In this document: piece by piece, positions 34,571 to 47,249 of the stretch
Layout of the letters: every line of letters begins with the position of its first letter
How positions within the stretch are numbered: position 1 is the stretch's first letter
Assembly: GCA_944990035.1 (NCBI GenBank)
Contig: CALYLX010000112.1
Coordinates: forward strand, 372,001-436,000
Direction: 5' to 3'
Length of the DNA stretch: 64,000 nt
Source: Clitopilus passeckerianus
Lineage: Eukaryota > Basidiomycota > Agaricomycetes > Agaricales > Entolomataceae
Notes under the pieces: model-generated
What the model saw: only the letters and a program-made list of their open reading frames with translations
Database searches by the model: none
What the model was told of the DNA's origin: nothing
Position numbers and translations under genes: made by a program

Positions 34571-35005
34571 CAGCATCATCCAAGGACAGGCTTCATGGAC
34601 AGTCAGATATATTATTGGTTTGAAACTTTGGACATTTGTGTAGCCTTATAATTAATGTTTACGACTCCCAATCGTATGTACAACACGCAGATCAGGTTTT
34701 TCTCGCGGGCTCACACGAGGCAGGTAGCCTATATGCGGCATAAGTACTAAGTGGTCAAGTGAGCATTAAGGATCAGATATGTACAAAGCACTTGCTCCTG
34801 CGCTTACTCTCTTGGGGTACCGCTTTACTCTCTTGGGGTAACAGCCAACAGTCGCGAACAAAATGTATGCAGTTGAGACAAATAGTGGCCTTAGAGCTAA
34901 TTCACATGAACTGCGTATTCCAGCCCTTTCCGAGCCCCATTGCTCCCCAGTATGCCAATACAATCCGGGAACAAGAAAAAGACGCGACGGCCCATTACCA
35001 CGACC
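34571..35005. other. Gap with a short tandem repeat
   Basis: 435 bp with no gene I can support; open frames are short. It holds the LCCL 3' flank and the promoter of the next gene. Confidence 0.55.
34801..34841. repeat. Two-copy tandem repeat, about 20 bp unit
   Basis: CGCTTACTCTCTTGGGGTAC is followed at once by a near copy with one extra T and a changed end base. It lies about 165-205 bp upstream of the next start codon. Both copies carry TACTCTCTTGGGGTA or its close variant. Confidence 0.7.
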
Positions 35006-35593
35006 ATGGAGAAACAAGAACGAGCCGTTTTTTCTGCTCCCAATGGATGGGGCTCAAACGAATGGGATGCTGGCTGGACAGGAGATTGGGGTCAACAGGA
35101 CACCTGGTCAACGCATAATGATGGGCCAATGAACAGTGGTCAGTCAAGGACCAAGGAGTTTGAAGCACACGTGGACCACGTAAAAGACATGGTGCCATTC
35201 TGGATCAGAAGTATAAAGGCTGCGGAAAAGGGGGAAGAGCTGAAGATGGAGGCTTTTCTGGAGACTCTGGGAGTCGATCCTTGGACTACCCAAGCTGAAG
35301 GTGTTCCCGCATCATCCGGACAGCGTACCGAACGTGAACAGAGTGCGAACACCCCGAAAAGAATCAGAGGTAGCTCTGACTTCGTGGAGGAGGTTGCATT
35401 CAAGGAATCGGTCAATGAGGATCGAAAACGGGAGATGCATACATTTTTTGCTGTGAGTTAAACTTCTCCGCCGTCTCTCAGTGAGACCGAACATCCTCGA
35501 TCTGAAAATAATACGCTGTAGATGCCAACGAAGGAGAAGTTGAAACGAATAGATGCCCTAATCCGAGATCTAAACGGGATGCAACGCAAGTAG
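35006..35593 (+). CDS. Small protein of unknown function
   Basis: Exons 35006-35452 and 35522-35593 join in phase to 172 aa. The N-terminus is Trp/Gly/Asn-rich and probably disordered (NGWGSNEWDAGWTGDWGQQD). A predicted helical segment follows (FEAHVDHVKDMVPFWIRSIK, AAEKGEELKMEAFLETLG), then a polar linker and a helical C-terminus (KEKLKRIDALIRDLNGMQRK). I do not recognise it. No signal peptide or membrane segment. Its stop lies only 46 bp before the Trs85 start on the same strand. Confidence 0.6.
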
Positions 35594-35639
35594 TCGACCG
35601 TGAGAAAGATTGCCTTCACCGTGCTTGGTGGCGACAAGC

Positions 35640-38600
35640 ATGGCACCCTTACCACTGTCGCTCAGCCCGCATATATGTATACAATGCTCGGAGGACCTCG
35701 ATGAATTGCTGTCCGTATCATCACTGCCGTCCCTTTCCTATGTCCTGCAATCGTTTTCTCCACTTTCACAAGGTGCATATAAACCCATGACATGTATTCC
35801 CTGACCCTAAGCGTGAAATTCAGTGACTACCCGGACGACTTCCCTGGTTTCCGTCAATCATTCATCTTTCAACCTTCGTTTCTCCGATCTCGCTGAAATT
35901 GAACGCGCATGTCATGAAGATGAGGATGAACGCGCGATCCGTACAATAGACTGGATAGGAGCGCGGATACACAAACGATGTAGCCAATGGATTGCAGACC
36001 TTGACAAATCCAGCGAAAAGGAGGAGTCCAGGTCTCCGTGGTGGGAGGAATTGAGAAGATGTGTAGAGGGCGATCATGTTCCTTCGCGTTTTGAGGCTTG
36101 GAACCACCCAGCTGCCAGTATGTTCGCTGCGACTTCTATCATGGCTGTTAAACGTTGACCTCAACTTGAATTGTTTCTAGTAATACTTGCTGTATCTACG
36201 ACTTCGCCTAACCCTCTACAAGCTATCACGGCCCTCCATTCGAGAACATTGGATCTACCACCTTGGGTGGATCGGAATATACTGCGGTATATCCTGATTG
36301 TCCATCCTTCGGATTCGGCGCTTTCAGATGAGGAGTATGATGTTCTTTCTGACTTGCTCATTTCCCCTGGCTGATGAATGTTGTCTAGAGCAATGGCGCT
36401 CTACAATGCTGTCAAGAAGCAGTATGGCCTTCACAGTTACCTTCTAACAGTCAACTTCCCCAAACCCCCTCCACCTCCCGTGCCAGTGCCAGCTTTGCTT
36501 CCGCGACTTCCACCACCTAGGCCTGAATCTGTGGAAGTCAAATCCCCTGTGGTCGATCCTCCCCCTGGCAGCAATGAATTGAATACAGTGAGACTTTCTC
36601 AGCTGGATATCCAGCAGATTGCACGGTTCGCTCGGGAATTTCTGGTCATGAGCCTAATCCCTTGGATGGAGAAATGCGTGGTCGAATGGAATGAAACTGT
36701 TGGTCTGCTTGTCATTTAGCCTTAGTCCCTGTGTCTGACATCTTTTGCTCAAGTTCACCTCGAATCGTCGTTTACCTTCCCGCTTATTCTCGTCGACTCG
36801 CCGTCTTTTCGGCTCCAACACTCCATCGCCAGCCCCCATGCACAATGTGTCATCATCCATCTCATCTATCTCTCGCTCGTCTTCAGTTTCGACGGTAGAT
36901 GGGTCGTCAACCCCTGGAGCTGCACCTCCTTCCCAGCAGCGAAGGCTAGCTGAATTCGCTACCGTTCTTGGTGATTATAAGTTGGCAACTGCAGTCTGGG
37001 AAGCACTAAGAAAAGAAAGCAAAGGAGGTTCAGTGCGTTCATTTCATCAGACGCATTTAAGCCAATGCTAAACATGGCTACCTAGGACATCCTCCCTTTG
37101 TTACTGACACCGTCTCCTACACTGGCCTTACATGCGTCCACAGCGTTAGCCTCCCTGAATACTCAGTCGGAGCCTCTTGCATCCGAGCAATTACTCGCCC
37201 TCAAGTTTGCGGTCCGATGGGAAACTGGTATCGCAATACAGGACTTCGTTAACTACCCCCTTGAAGGGGAAAGATGGCTCGTCCAGGCGGCCGGAAATGT
37301 GGGTAGGATAATTTCGGAGGATGTGCGCTGATTGAGCCCTTAATTAGTCAGAGGAGCCGACAGCAGCCCTTCTCGTTGCACATGCTGCTTGGCTGAGCGC
37401 CCAAAAAAAAACCAGACGCAGAGCTGCGTTTTGGTATTTCTCAGCCTCTCATAAGCTTGAGAAAAGTGGTATTGTAAGCTGTTTCTCCCCCTGCACCTGG
37501 AATTGATTTGACCTCCTGAATCCAGAAACCATTGACAATGTATTTCCTGGGAAAAGCCCGTGCGCTATATGAAATTCCGATTGAACGGTCTCTGTCCCCT
37601 TCATTCTGGGAGTCTGAGGGCAAATCTCCTGATTTGAGCCATGGCATGAGCGGTATATTGGCTTGTATCGAGCACCCATTAGGTTGGTTTGGAAGTCGAA
37701 TGTTGCTTGAGTTGACGGTAATTCATGCTTACAATAGGCCGCCTTCTATACACAAGTGGAAATGTGTCCAGCGCTGTCCGCATCTTCTTGGAACTTCTAA
37801 GACTATCCCCCGGAGGCCTATCCTTGTCTCCAAATGTACAAAACGGAGTATCAGGAGAACAAGGCCCTGCAACGGGACCGGAAAAGGTGTTTCTCGAGGA
37901 TTTCCGCATGGCACTTGCCGTATGTCTTTCGCGCCTGGATATGTGCCTCTTTTTACCTAAAGCGACATAACAGCATTTCAAAGAAAATACCACGACTCAA
38001 GACGCACTTGCAGACCTGCGGTTACCGTTCAGTTTTTGTGTCAGGTCCAGGACAAAAGTACGTCTCCCGGGGACCGCATCAATCACAGAAACCTCAGAAT
38101 GGGACGCACTCGAGAATGATTGGAAACTGTTTCAGAGCGTGCGGGGCAATAAAGTGATTCTTACCGCTCATGGAAAGGCGGCAGTCAATGGTCGGCAATT
38201 CTTAAATTTATCTGCGCCTCTTTATTCACTAATTTCAGATGCTTTCTGGATTGACGTCGTCCTCGCTAATCCGTTTAATGCTGATGTGGATATATCGAAT
38301 GTGACTGTGTGCGTCGAAGAGACAAAAGGCAGTTTTGACTCGCTACCACCATTTGTCGAAGCAGAGACAATAGACAAGATCGTTTTGACTCCGAAGGAAT
38401 CGCGTACGGTATGAAAGCTGTATCCATCGCAAATTTTTATTGACCAGAGCGCGTATTAGGTATCAATACGTGTCAAATGCAATCAACCGGCCTCGCTGAC
38501 CTTTACCCATCTCAAATATGACTTTCTTGGCCTTCTCCCAGCTGAGGAGCCATTGGCATCTCGCGGTCGTAGGCTACATGATACCCCCGCCCAAAGGCAA

Positions 38601-40518
38601 ACGCCAACATATGCTGCTGACCAGATGGTCCAAGCCGAGATAGAAACCCTGGATCACAAACTCGTCGTTGACTTTGTGGGAGACCAACCATTAATACTTG
38701 CTCAAGGCGAAATCAAACCTATGAGGATATGGTTTTCTAACACAGGCCAAGGCCCGATACGCGAGCTATGGGCTATGTTCGGGGGTTCAGACGGTATCTG
38801 GTTAGGCGAGGACCAGCCAAAAGATGACCAAGGTCAGGGACCAATGATGCCATTATAGTTGTACAACCCTCTGACTTTTCAATGTAGACACAGAAGATAC
38901 TTTATCCTCGAATAACTTGTTGAAGGAGCTGGAGCCGCAATGCATCTCCCTAGCACCAACCGATGGTGAATCCGTCCTTACTCCCGGAGACACTATGGAG
39001 TTACCTTTGGCCATACATGCAAACACAATCGGTCAACAGCAGTTGCGAATTCTCTTCATCTATCGTGAGGTATGTGTTCCCATGCCATGCTCAACTGTGC
39101 TTTCATTGATCGTAAGCCAGAATGAGACAGATAATTTCCATTCAACAAGAGTCTCGAGGGCATACGAGGTGTATCCTATTTTGGACCACTCTCTAACGCG
39201 CCGCACTTCCAATTCCTTGGATCACTCCTACTTAGTTGACTTGCAGCTTTCTAATCTCTGTGCCGAAACGATTTCCGTATACCAAGTCGCCAGCATCGGG
39301 GCGTCATGGCGATGCACAAATCTCCTGGAAGACGGACTGTACGTGACTTCGTCCTAATTCGACAAAGCGGTGTTGATAGTTCGACAGCGGCACCATCCCA
39401 CCCGCACAAAGCACTCACCTCATTTTCAGCGCGGAATTTTCTGAGAACCCTGCTCAACAGCAAGTGTTCAACTACGTGTCACAGCAATTTGGCGACGTTA
39501 TCAATGGGAGACAACTGCGGCCGATACACCCACCCCCTATCGATTTAAGTGTGGATTACTCGTCTGAGGTTCGTATTGATAGTCGGGATGTTATTTCTGC
39601 CCAGATTCAATGAGACCTAATGAATTCTCCAGACTTCACAGGTTCTACCGGAAGACTGACTACGCTCCTCATGCAACTGAAACGCCAGCTTGTGCTCCAA
39701 TCTATCGCCCGTGATCACCCACACGTACCAAAGACATCGCACCAGTATCTCTTCCCACTCTACAACCCCTCAACTGTTGATTTTGTCATACTCTGGAGTT
39801 TCTCGTCTCAAAAGCGATCAGGGTTCATTTTGGTTCCAGGGCCAAGCCTTGGTTGTGCTCACGGGCTGTTGAACGAGGTTATCCGTGAGGCGGAAGAAGC
39901 GAAAATCAAGCGCAGCATGTATGCAGAAACCCATCGCGAGAAACAGAGCGTACTGGAATCTATTCGGACAAGTGAATGGAATTCACAGAGCCCTCCTCTT
40001 GTTGTCAGAATGCAAGAACCTGCAACTCTAACTCATGACTTTGAGCAAGGGTGAGGGCCTCTTCGTTGCAATAACATTGCTCACGAGTTTCTGATTACTT
40101 TTGTTCTAGAGCTTGTCATGCTCGTGCCACTCTGACCATTCGCAATTACTCCTCGACACATTCATCCAGATTTGCATTGAGCCCGAGTTCAGTGTACGTC
40201 CTTGCGAGTTCAGAGCCCACATGCCATGTAGCTTACGAGAGTAACCAGTTCTGGAGAGCAGCAGCCTCATATATCGGCCAATCGTCATTCCGTGGCATTC
40301 TAAAGCCTCTACAATCCAAGGTTTTCCGGCCGAGTCTCTGGGTTACGCAAGCAGGGACTTATGAGCTCGGTGAATGGAAATTGGTGACCGAGGTTCTTGC
40401 TCAATTATCTGATGAACCGGCAACTAGCCAAATTTTGCATCGTTATGAGCAAGAAGTGGCAGGAGAAAACGGTGGGCGTTTGACAGTAGTTGCAGCAATG
40501 CCAAGTTCGTCATTATAG
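35640..40518 (+). CDS. TRS85: TRAPP complex subunit Trs85/TRAPPC8
   Basis: Subunit specific to TRAPPIII, the exchange factor complex for Ypt1/Rab1 in autophagy and Golgi traffic. The start is the ATG at 35640 (MAPLPLSLSPHICIQCSEDL). The N-terminal core shows the family's LDLPPWVDRNILRYILIVHP, then ALYNAVKKQYGLHSYLLTVN, FAREFLVMSLIPWMEKCV, LGDYKLATAVWEALRKES, a helical-repeat middle (GRLLYTSGNVSSAVRIFLEL) and a C-terminal Ig-like region (DAFWIDVVLANPFNADVDIS; FRGILKPLQSKVFRPSLWV). Many short introns; I did not fix all of them. A run of nine A (37403-37411) is in frame in the exon coding AQKKTRRRAA. Converges on the Mpv17-like gene with 71 bp between stops. Confidence 0.87.
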
Positions 40519-40589
40519 ATGTACTATACATATCATACATTTCTATAAGATACCACTGCTCATATCCCAGAACTTATGTAGTTTGTTCA

Positions 40590-41504
40590 TTAGCTACGGT
40601 CCTTTTTCTCGCTCTTTTCTTTTCCCTTTCCCTTGGCCGCTGCGAGCTTCATTTGCTTGACTCGCATATTGAAGTATGTCTATGTGTCCATCAGAGAAGA
40701 TTCTAGAGAACTGGGCAGCACTACTCACTCCAAGAACAAATTGCACAGAGTTGAAAAATGGGACCCATAGCTATGAAGCTTAGTTAAACGATCGAGAATG
40801 GGAAGCGAGGAAAGAGCTCACATCCAAGGGTACGAAGCGCTGAGCAATGACCAGCGTCAAGGGCGAAACTACCCAGGATACCTGAGCACAAAAATCTGAG
40901 TACCGCTGAAATATCACTAGAACGAAGAGACTGACCTTGATAACGGGGAAGAATCCAGCCTTAATTGTCTTTATGATCTCATCCACGGATTTGGCACCAT
41001 TGATAATTGCCATACTGGTAAGGTAGGCTGCACAAGCCGTTCAGTAGTGATGGCACCAGATGTATGCTGTACTCACTGGTTGTGGTAATGGGAGCAATGA
41101 GAAGGCTATTTGCCAAAATCTGCCCAATCTTCGCAACTGCACTAGTCTTGCCGGCGAAGGCTTTCTGCAATGTGCCAGTGAGGATATGACTGAGAGGCGC
41201 CGAAACCAAGAAGCCATAAACTGCCATCTTGAACGCCCTCACGTCAACATTAAGGCGGGCGAGAGCGTGCAAGAAGTATGGCGCATCCTTTGATGGTCGC
41301 TGAACAGGCGCACCAGATAAGGTGCTGCCCAAGACTTCCTGTAAGAAGCAGAGAGTTGCTGGGCAACTCTGAGTAAACTTTCGGTTCCACGTCAAGACAT
41401 GTCAACCAACCTGTCGTGAGAGATTTGGTACGGAGTGGATGGTGTTGAAGCTGGACAAGGTATCTTGCGAGAAGGGTGTTGGGGTTCCTGTTCGCAACCG
41501 CCAT
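40590..41504 (-). CDS. Mpv17/PMP22 family membrane protein
   Basis: Four-helix protein of the mitochondrial inner or peroxisomal membrane. Start MAVANRNPNTLLARYLVQLQ; exon 1 is 41504-41411 and exon 2 begins at 41358, giving LTTATLCFLQEVLG. Family marks are LVQLQHHPLRTKSLT near the N-terminus, DVRAFKMAVYGFLVSAPLSH (family: 'D..R..R...YG....GP..H'), and the C-terminal SWVVSPLTLVIAQRFVPLDL followed by WVPFFNSVQFVLGTY. A Lys-rich tail (KGKGKEKSEKKDRS) follows. About 210 aa. Whether it is mitochondrial or peroxisomal cannot be told from sequence; members are proposed channels. Confidence 0.85.
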
Positions 41505-41864
41505 GGTATCTCTGGATTGGTGACTGCGAAGTGGAACGTTGAAGTTGTGGGAACGGACGCGTCGTGCCTTTAGCCGGATCTCGGATGCTTTGCAAAACAC
41601 CCGAATGCCGGTTGTCCACCATGATGTTCGCCTGGTTAGTCTTGGTGGCACTAAGTGCCTGGCTTGGACAAGGTGTATTGCACGCGGGAGACCGTACAGC
41701 CCAAGAATATGGAAGTGAAAGAGTGTGAACAGATATACTAAGATAGTAGGTATGTAGTCTATGATCAAGCAAGGAGTATAACAGCTGGTATCGTCTATTG
41801 TTTTCCTTTGATCCTGCAAGCCAGTCAGTAACTTGAGCGCGCTCGGACGGGATCATTGAGAGGC
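41505..41864. other. Gap between the Mpv17-like gene and Yhm2
   Basis: 360 bp between two minus-strand genes. Long minus-strand frames run through it, but they are out of frame continuations of neighbouring exons; no gene is supported. Confidence 0.55.
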
Positions 41865-43161
41865 TTACCAAACTTTGACATAGTCTGCGAAGGAGACCAT
41901 ACAAACTGTTTGCCAGATACCAAGACCAATACGGGAGTGACTCCTCGGTAGAGACCCTTGATTCCATTCTCCTTGTAGATGAAAGACAGGGTATTGAGGA
42001 TGGTGAGTTTCTGAGGTCGGTTTGCATTGGCGGCACCCTTCGCCATGGATTGCATCTAGGAGCAGAAAATCAGCCGGAGAGCTCGGGAATTTAGAATGGA
42101 ACACTCACCTCGACACGAATGACTTCAATGGGCTGATTCCATGTAGCCAAAGCACCACCAATTGTTGAGGCAGCAATTTTCTCGAGAGCGGAGAGCTTGT
42201 CATCTTCCTTTTTGCCTTTAATTTTCTTGATAGACGACTCGGCAAGACGCGCGAATCCCATACTTCAAATGAACACTTCAGCCAAAATATTTGCGTCATT
42301 AACGAAAATCCTCACCGTGAACCCCAGTTAGTACACTGGCGGACTGCCACCGCATTGACACCCTTGTTGACACCGGCAAGACCTTCCCTTCGGTAAATGT
42401 CCGCGAAGACGGCCCATGTAGACGGAGGCTTTGCTCCTGATGCGACGGTCTTGGCGCGCGTAATTTCGACAGTTTTCATGCAAGTCGTAAAACCCATGGT
42501 AGCGTAAGCCTGAGCGATACCACCAGTCATGCCTCCCAACAGCCCAGCAAAACCTGGGCTAATGCCAGCAGCCAGACCAGCAGTTTCGACCTCTGACGCG
42601 GTGAAAACCAGCACGGCACCTTTTGTTGAGGCCTCAATCCATGCCTATATACACCATGTTAGCATGTAGCGTTGGGGAGCGCAAGAGGAAAGCTTACCCA
42701 AGGAATGAGTCCCTGGTAGTAACCAACGAAGCCACCTCGAGACCAAACAGTCTTGCAGGCTTGCCACATCGTCTGGTTCCTGTTGGCGGCCATTTGGGTC
42801 TTCAACACCTCAAGAGGTTGGCCTAGAGTCGTGACCTGTTCCACGTTCATGAATACGAGCTCATATTGCGCTCATTGAAATTGAACTTGCCTCCTACAGA
42901 CGAAACGTTAGCGACATGTCACACAGAGCGCTCTGTTTACACTTACGAACTAAATACGCAACGAAAGGCGCGAAAGAAAGCATGCAGAAAGTTGAGCAAG
43001 AGGGTGCTGTAAATGCTGTAAACATACCATGTTCATAACGCCACCTTGAACACGTTAATTCAGCTCTTGGCTCACTCTTTGAACGCGACGTAGACAATAT
43101 ACTCACCAACTGCAATGTTGGACCAGGAAACACCTTGACCAGGTTCTCTTTGGACACCCAT
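41865..43161 (-). CDS. YHM2: Mitochondrial citrate/oxoglutarate carrier Yhm2
   Basis: Inner-membrane carrier exchanging citrate for 2-oxoglutarate, linked to NADPH shuttling and first found as a mitochondrial DNA-associated protein. The sequence matches the Yhm2 group closely: [96 protein letters not shown] and [20 protein letters not shown]. Start [19 protein letters not shown]; the first exons are short (18 codons, then about 6). The end is SFADYVKVW. About 310 aa. A TATA box lies about 140 bp upstream, and a 5' leader rich in CTT repeats follows it. Confidence 0.93.
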
Positions 43162-43734
43162 TTCGAAATAACGAAGACGAGATAGAGGGGGTGGTTAGAA
43201 GAAGAAGAAGAGGGAATGAGGGAAAGGAACAAGGCGGAGGTCAACGTTATGAGCTGGATTTTCAGCTGTGTCTATTTGGGGACCGGGATAATCGGATTTA
43301 TATACCCGCCAAATATGGGGCGAACCACTTAACCCTGACGCTAAATGCCAAAAATTTGCGAGCGTCTATTTAATAGCCTCGTACGACTCTCAGCAAGTAC
43401 GACGCGGCGAGCACAAGAATGGGGAGAGGGACGAGGAGGAGGAAAGAGCCTTTGCACAGGTCTTACTCTCTTGTACGGTTCGTTCTTATCGCAGAAAACA
43501 CATGCGGCCGCACAGTCCGGTTTCGGTCCGTCAAAACGAGTGGCAAAGTGTATTATGTATGATTCTAACTAGTTAGGGAGTAAGTAACCGCATAAACTAG
43601 AGCTGGGTATCTAGTTGATATCATAGCCTGGCGAAGAGTGAATGGTTTTAATACTCGACAACGAGGGAACCGCGTGTCGACAAGATTGTGGGGTGTTGGG
43701 TATCGTCTCCGTCCAATGTGTTCTGTCGTGGTGT
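43162..43734. other. Upstream region of Yhm2 and 3' flank of the coiled-coil gene
   Basis: 573 bp without a supported gene. It holds the Yhm2 core promoter near 43300 and a GAAGAAGAAGAAGA tract at 43197-43211. Confidence 0.6.
43296..43305 (-). promoter_or_regulatory. TATA box of Yhm2
   Basis: On the minus strand this reads GGTATATAAATCC, a good TATA box, about 140 bp upstream of the Yhm2 start codon. Confidence 0.55.
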
Positions 43735-46700
43735 TCATGAGGATCCTGATTGCTTAGCAAGTCGTTCATTAAGTTGTTCCAAGTCTTCCTTCATCCTGTG
43801 GGTTATAAAAGCCATAATTAGATCAAGCCCGATAGATATGATAGATATAAAGGCGGTGGACAACGAAAAATGGGAATCGAGACCAAATGATCATACGAAA
43901 CCATAAATAAAAGCCAGTGTGAAGCAGGACACTATGAAACTCTTGAACTTGAAAGCTTTGACATACCGGGTAATCTGTTCTTGGTTTTCTTCTTGATCTT
44001 GCTCGAGATACTGAATCTCCATCGCCTTGCGTCCGATCTCTTGCTGAAGCTCAGATATCTTGTTCTCAGACGTGTCAAGCTCCTCCCGCAGAATGCGCAA
44101 TGCCTTTTCGTGCTCGGCCTGAAGATCATGAATCTTCAGATTATGCGCCTCGTGCAGCTTCGTGAGCTCCTCCTTCGAAACGCCAGCAGATGTGGCAGGT
44201 GACGCTCCGGGACTGGGGCTTTTCAGAGCGGTAGCTTGAGCCTCCAAAGTAGCTTTCAAAGTAGCTAGCTCCCCCTCGAGGTCGGAGAGCTTGGTGCGGA
44301 GCTCCGTCTTTACGTCGCTCAACGCTTTGACCTCCGCCTGATGCGAAGCACGTAGCTGAGTGAGCTCGTCTGTACGAGACTTAGCTCCTTCCTCGAGCTC
44401 ACGCTGGTGGTTGTTGGACATTTCGGTGAGGGATTGTTTCGTGAGGTTGTGCATTTCTGTGATGGCTTCAAGGTCGTCCTTGGTGTTGGAAAGCTCCTTC
44501 GTGAGCCTAACCACCTCTTCCTGAGCAGCAGAGCTGTCCGAAGCTGTCAGAGCATGAGCCCGTGCTTCATCGAGTTGCTTTGTCAAGCTCTCGACCTCGG
44601 CACGAGACGATTCTGCTCCACCTTTGGCTTTAGTGAGGTCGTCCTGGGTTGCCCTCAGGTCGAGCTTGAGCGTCGAGATAGTCTGCTTGAGTGCGGCCAA
44701 CTCGGATTCCATATTTGATGCAAATTCAGCCTTGAGTTCCTCCATAGCTTGCTGGTGAGCTAGTTTGATCTGGTCTATACTCGATGAAGAGCTCGACCGA
44801 AGGGCTTGAAGCTCTTGGGTATGGACATCGCCCGCCTCATGCTAAATAAACCACGTATAAATAAAAACCACTTCATGATTCTCCAGATGTACGTACCTTA
44901 GCACGTTCAAAGGCTTCTTGAAGGAGGTTCTCATGCTCTCGCTTGACGACCTCAACCTTCGCATTGTATTGGGCCTCTTGACCCTAGACAGATTCAGTTA
45001 GTGTGGGAGATAATGGCAATATTCGAGGAGAACATACATTTAAGTTTTCTGTAACTTGTTGGAGTTGCTCAGACCACTTCTGCTGTTCACTGGCGTGAGC
45101 TCGGGCAAGGTCTTCCAAAGCACGGACATGCTCCTCCTCGGCAAGAGAGATGGCCTTCTTGACTGAATCATTCTCGTTGACGATCTGCTCGAGCTGAGTG
45201 TTGAGAGATGCTATAACAGACCCCTGAGTCTCGTTGATGGTAGTCAACTCTTCTGCATGGGTGACCTTAGCCTCCTCAAGCTTTGCCTCGAATTCCTTCT
45301 GCCTTTCCTGGGCCGCCTGTTCTATTTGGCTCTTCTCCTCTGCAAGCTTGCTCAATTCGGTTTCTAAGCTGTTGACCCGGGCAGAGAGCTGTTCTCGAGC
45401 GTCTTGAGCTGTATCCAAGGACTCCTTGAGCTCCAAAACCTCGACCTCCAACTCTGAGAGCTTATTCGCTGCCTCTTGTTTCTCTGTTTTGAACGTGTCA
45501 AGCTGAGAGGCGAGCTCAGTAGCAGCACTGCTCTTGTCCTTCAACTCATTCTTCGCAGCCTCGGCGGCTTGGAGCGCTTGTTCGTGTTGACTCTTGGTAT
45601 CTTCAACAGTCGATTGGAGAGCCTGAAGCTTCTCCTGGAGCTTCTCTATTGCTTCCCGATCCGTAGAGGCCTGAGCCGTATCAGAGGAAGCTGATGTGCG
45701 AAGATCTTCGAGGGTCTCCTTTAGGGACGAGACTTCAGCCTCTAGATCTTGGACCTTGGCATGCAGTTGTTCAGCAGCCTCGGATTGAGCAGCAGATTGA
45801 CCTTCAGCAGCCTGGAGCTACGGAAAACAGTCAGCTGTCTTGAGGAGATGGGCATTGAGTTATCCGACTAACCTTTTCCTGAAGAGAAGACAATGAAGCA
45901 GTGTCACTTTCTTGCTTTTCTGCAATCTCAGAGAGTTTGAAACGAGCCTCCTCAAGCTCTTTCTCGAGAGATGCTTTGTCTTGCTCAATCGCCTCTGCTA
46001 AGGATGCTTTGGCTGCAGCCTCAGCATTTGCTGTTTCAAGAGACGTTGTCAATTCAGCAAATTGCTGCTCCAGGTTGGCAATAGCTTCGGTCTTTGAGGT
46101 AAGCTCATCCGTAGCTTGTTTAAGCTTGTAATTCATTAGTCACTCGAACAAAGAATATGCCAAACCTTCGAAATGCTCACTTTGTCTTCAAGTTCCTTCG
46201 TGCCCGTGCCAACTTCCTTGATAGAGGAAATTGAAGGCTTGCCAGCACGAGTGGCAGACGAAGTTGCAGCAGTACGAGTCACAGATGGTTTTGCCGCGGC
46301 CGAAGGAGCTCTAGCAGCAGGCGTCGCCTTCGTGACGGATGGTGCACGTCTGATTCCCTCCGCGACCGAGGCGCGAGGTTTGGCGGTGCCCGAAGCAGCC
46401 GAACCCGCAGGTGATACGACTGATGAACGCGTCGCGCCAGCAGCTGCTGCCGGTTTGGCCGTTCCAGAGCCAGAAGGCACTCTGGAGGTTGCAGTCGCTC
46501 CTGCTGGTCGGGTTGGAGCAAGCGATTGCCTGCGTGCAGTGGTGGTGGCAGGTGTGGCCGCCGTAACAGACGGCCTGGTGGTACCGATGGGAGCCTTCGC
46601 AGTTGCCGCCGATCCGCTGGGAGCCTTCTGAATGCCAGGGGCGGAAGTGAGCCTGGAGGTCGCGGTTGTTGGCTTTGACGGCGAAGCAGGTGGTTTCGCC

Positions 46701-47119
46701 GCGGTTCCGGGGGCAGTCTTTATGGTTCCGGCACCAAAGGTACCAGAATTAACGATCTTTTGATAATTTGAGCATTATACGAGGTGTTTTAGAGAGACTG
46801 CACCAACCTTCTTGACTACTGGGGACGGAGGGCCACCGTTCGATTTCGTGACTCCTGGCTTTGCAGACATTGCAGTTGGGTTTACTTTAACAGCCGCTCC
46901 TTGAGCAGGATCTGGTTTTGAGGATGATGGTTGCTCCTGTGAATGTTGGCTGTCGGCTGTCAGGCCATCGTCTGCTTTGGGTTCGGACTCAGTGTGCGTG
47001 CTCTCTGCGTTTGACGTGGTATCGTCAACCTCGTGTTCGCCATTAATGGACGTCGATGTTTCAGCAATAGAGCTTACTTCGTCGTCCAATGAAGGAGAGC
47101 GAACTTCAGTTTGGGACAT
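43735..47119 (-). CDS. Large coiled-coil protein with basic Ala/Pro/Thr-rich head
   Basis: Start MSQTEVRSPSLDDEVSSIAE. The first quarter is disordered: acidic Ser/Glu-rich, then a basic Ala/Ser/Pro/Thr stretch with PSKPTTATSRLTSAPG-type repeats, the kind of head that binds microtubules or chromatin. The rest (about 700 residues) is continuous heptad-rich coiled coil, e.g. LATLKATLEAQATALK and KLSELEVEVLELKESLDTAQ. The last exon gives MKEDLEQLNERLAKQSGSS. At least seven introns. No motor or kinase domain. I do not assign a family; tethering, cytoskeletal and spindle roles all fit this layout. The minus-strand start lies 131 bp from the next gene's stop. Confidence 0.75.
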
Positions 47120-47249
47120 TGCAAGGGAATTAGAGGAAGAAAATGGCAGCGAGAAGAGGTTCGGTTTGAACGCGTCTGAGTCTGATCATAAGCCAAACAC
47201 ATCGTGTACATCAATTCTATTGTGACATTCTACTTCGGCCTACGATAGC

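Noticed and set aside
41250..42055. Long minus-strand frames bridging the Mpv17-like gene and Yhm2
   Set aside because: They are shifted frames of neighbouring exons; the in-frame exons give recognisable Mpv17 and Yhm2 proteins instead.
43162..43734. tRNA or other RNA gene in the longer gaps
   Set aside because: I looked for internal box A/B-like motifs and cloverleaf-like pairing in the gaps over 300 bp and found none convincing.
46173..46631. Plus-strand Ala/Val-rich open frame
   Set aside because: It is the complement of the Ala/Pro/Thr-rich head of the coiled-coil gene, a GC-rich shadow.
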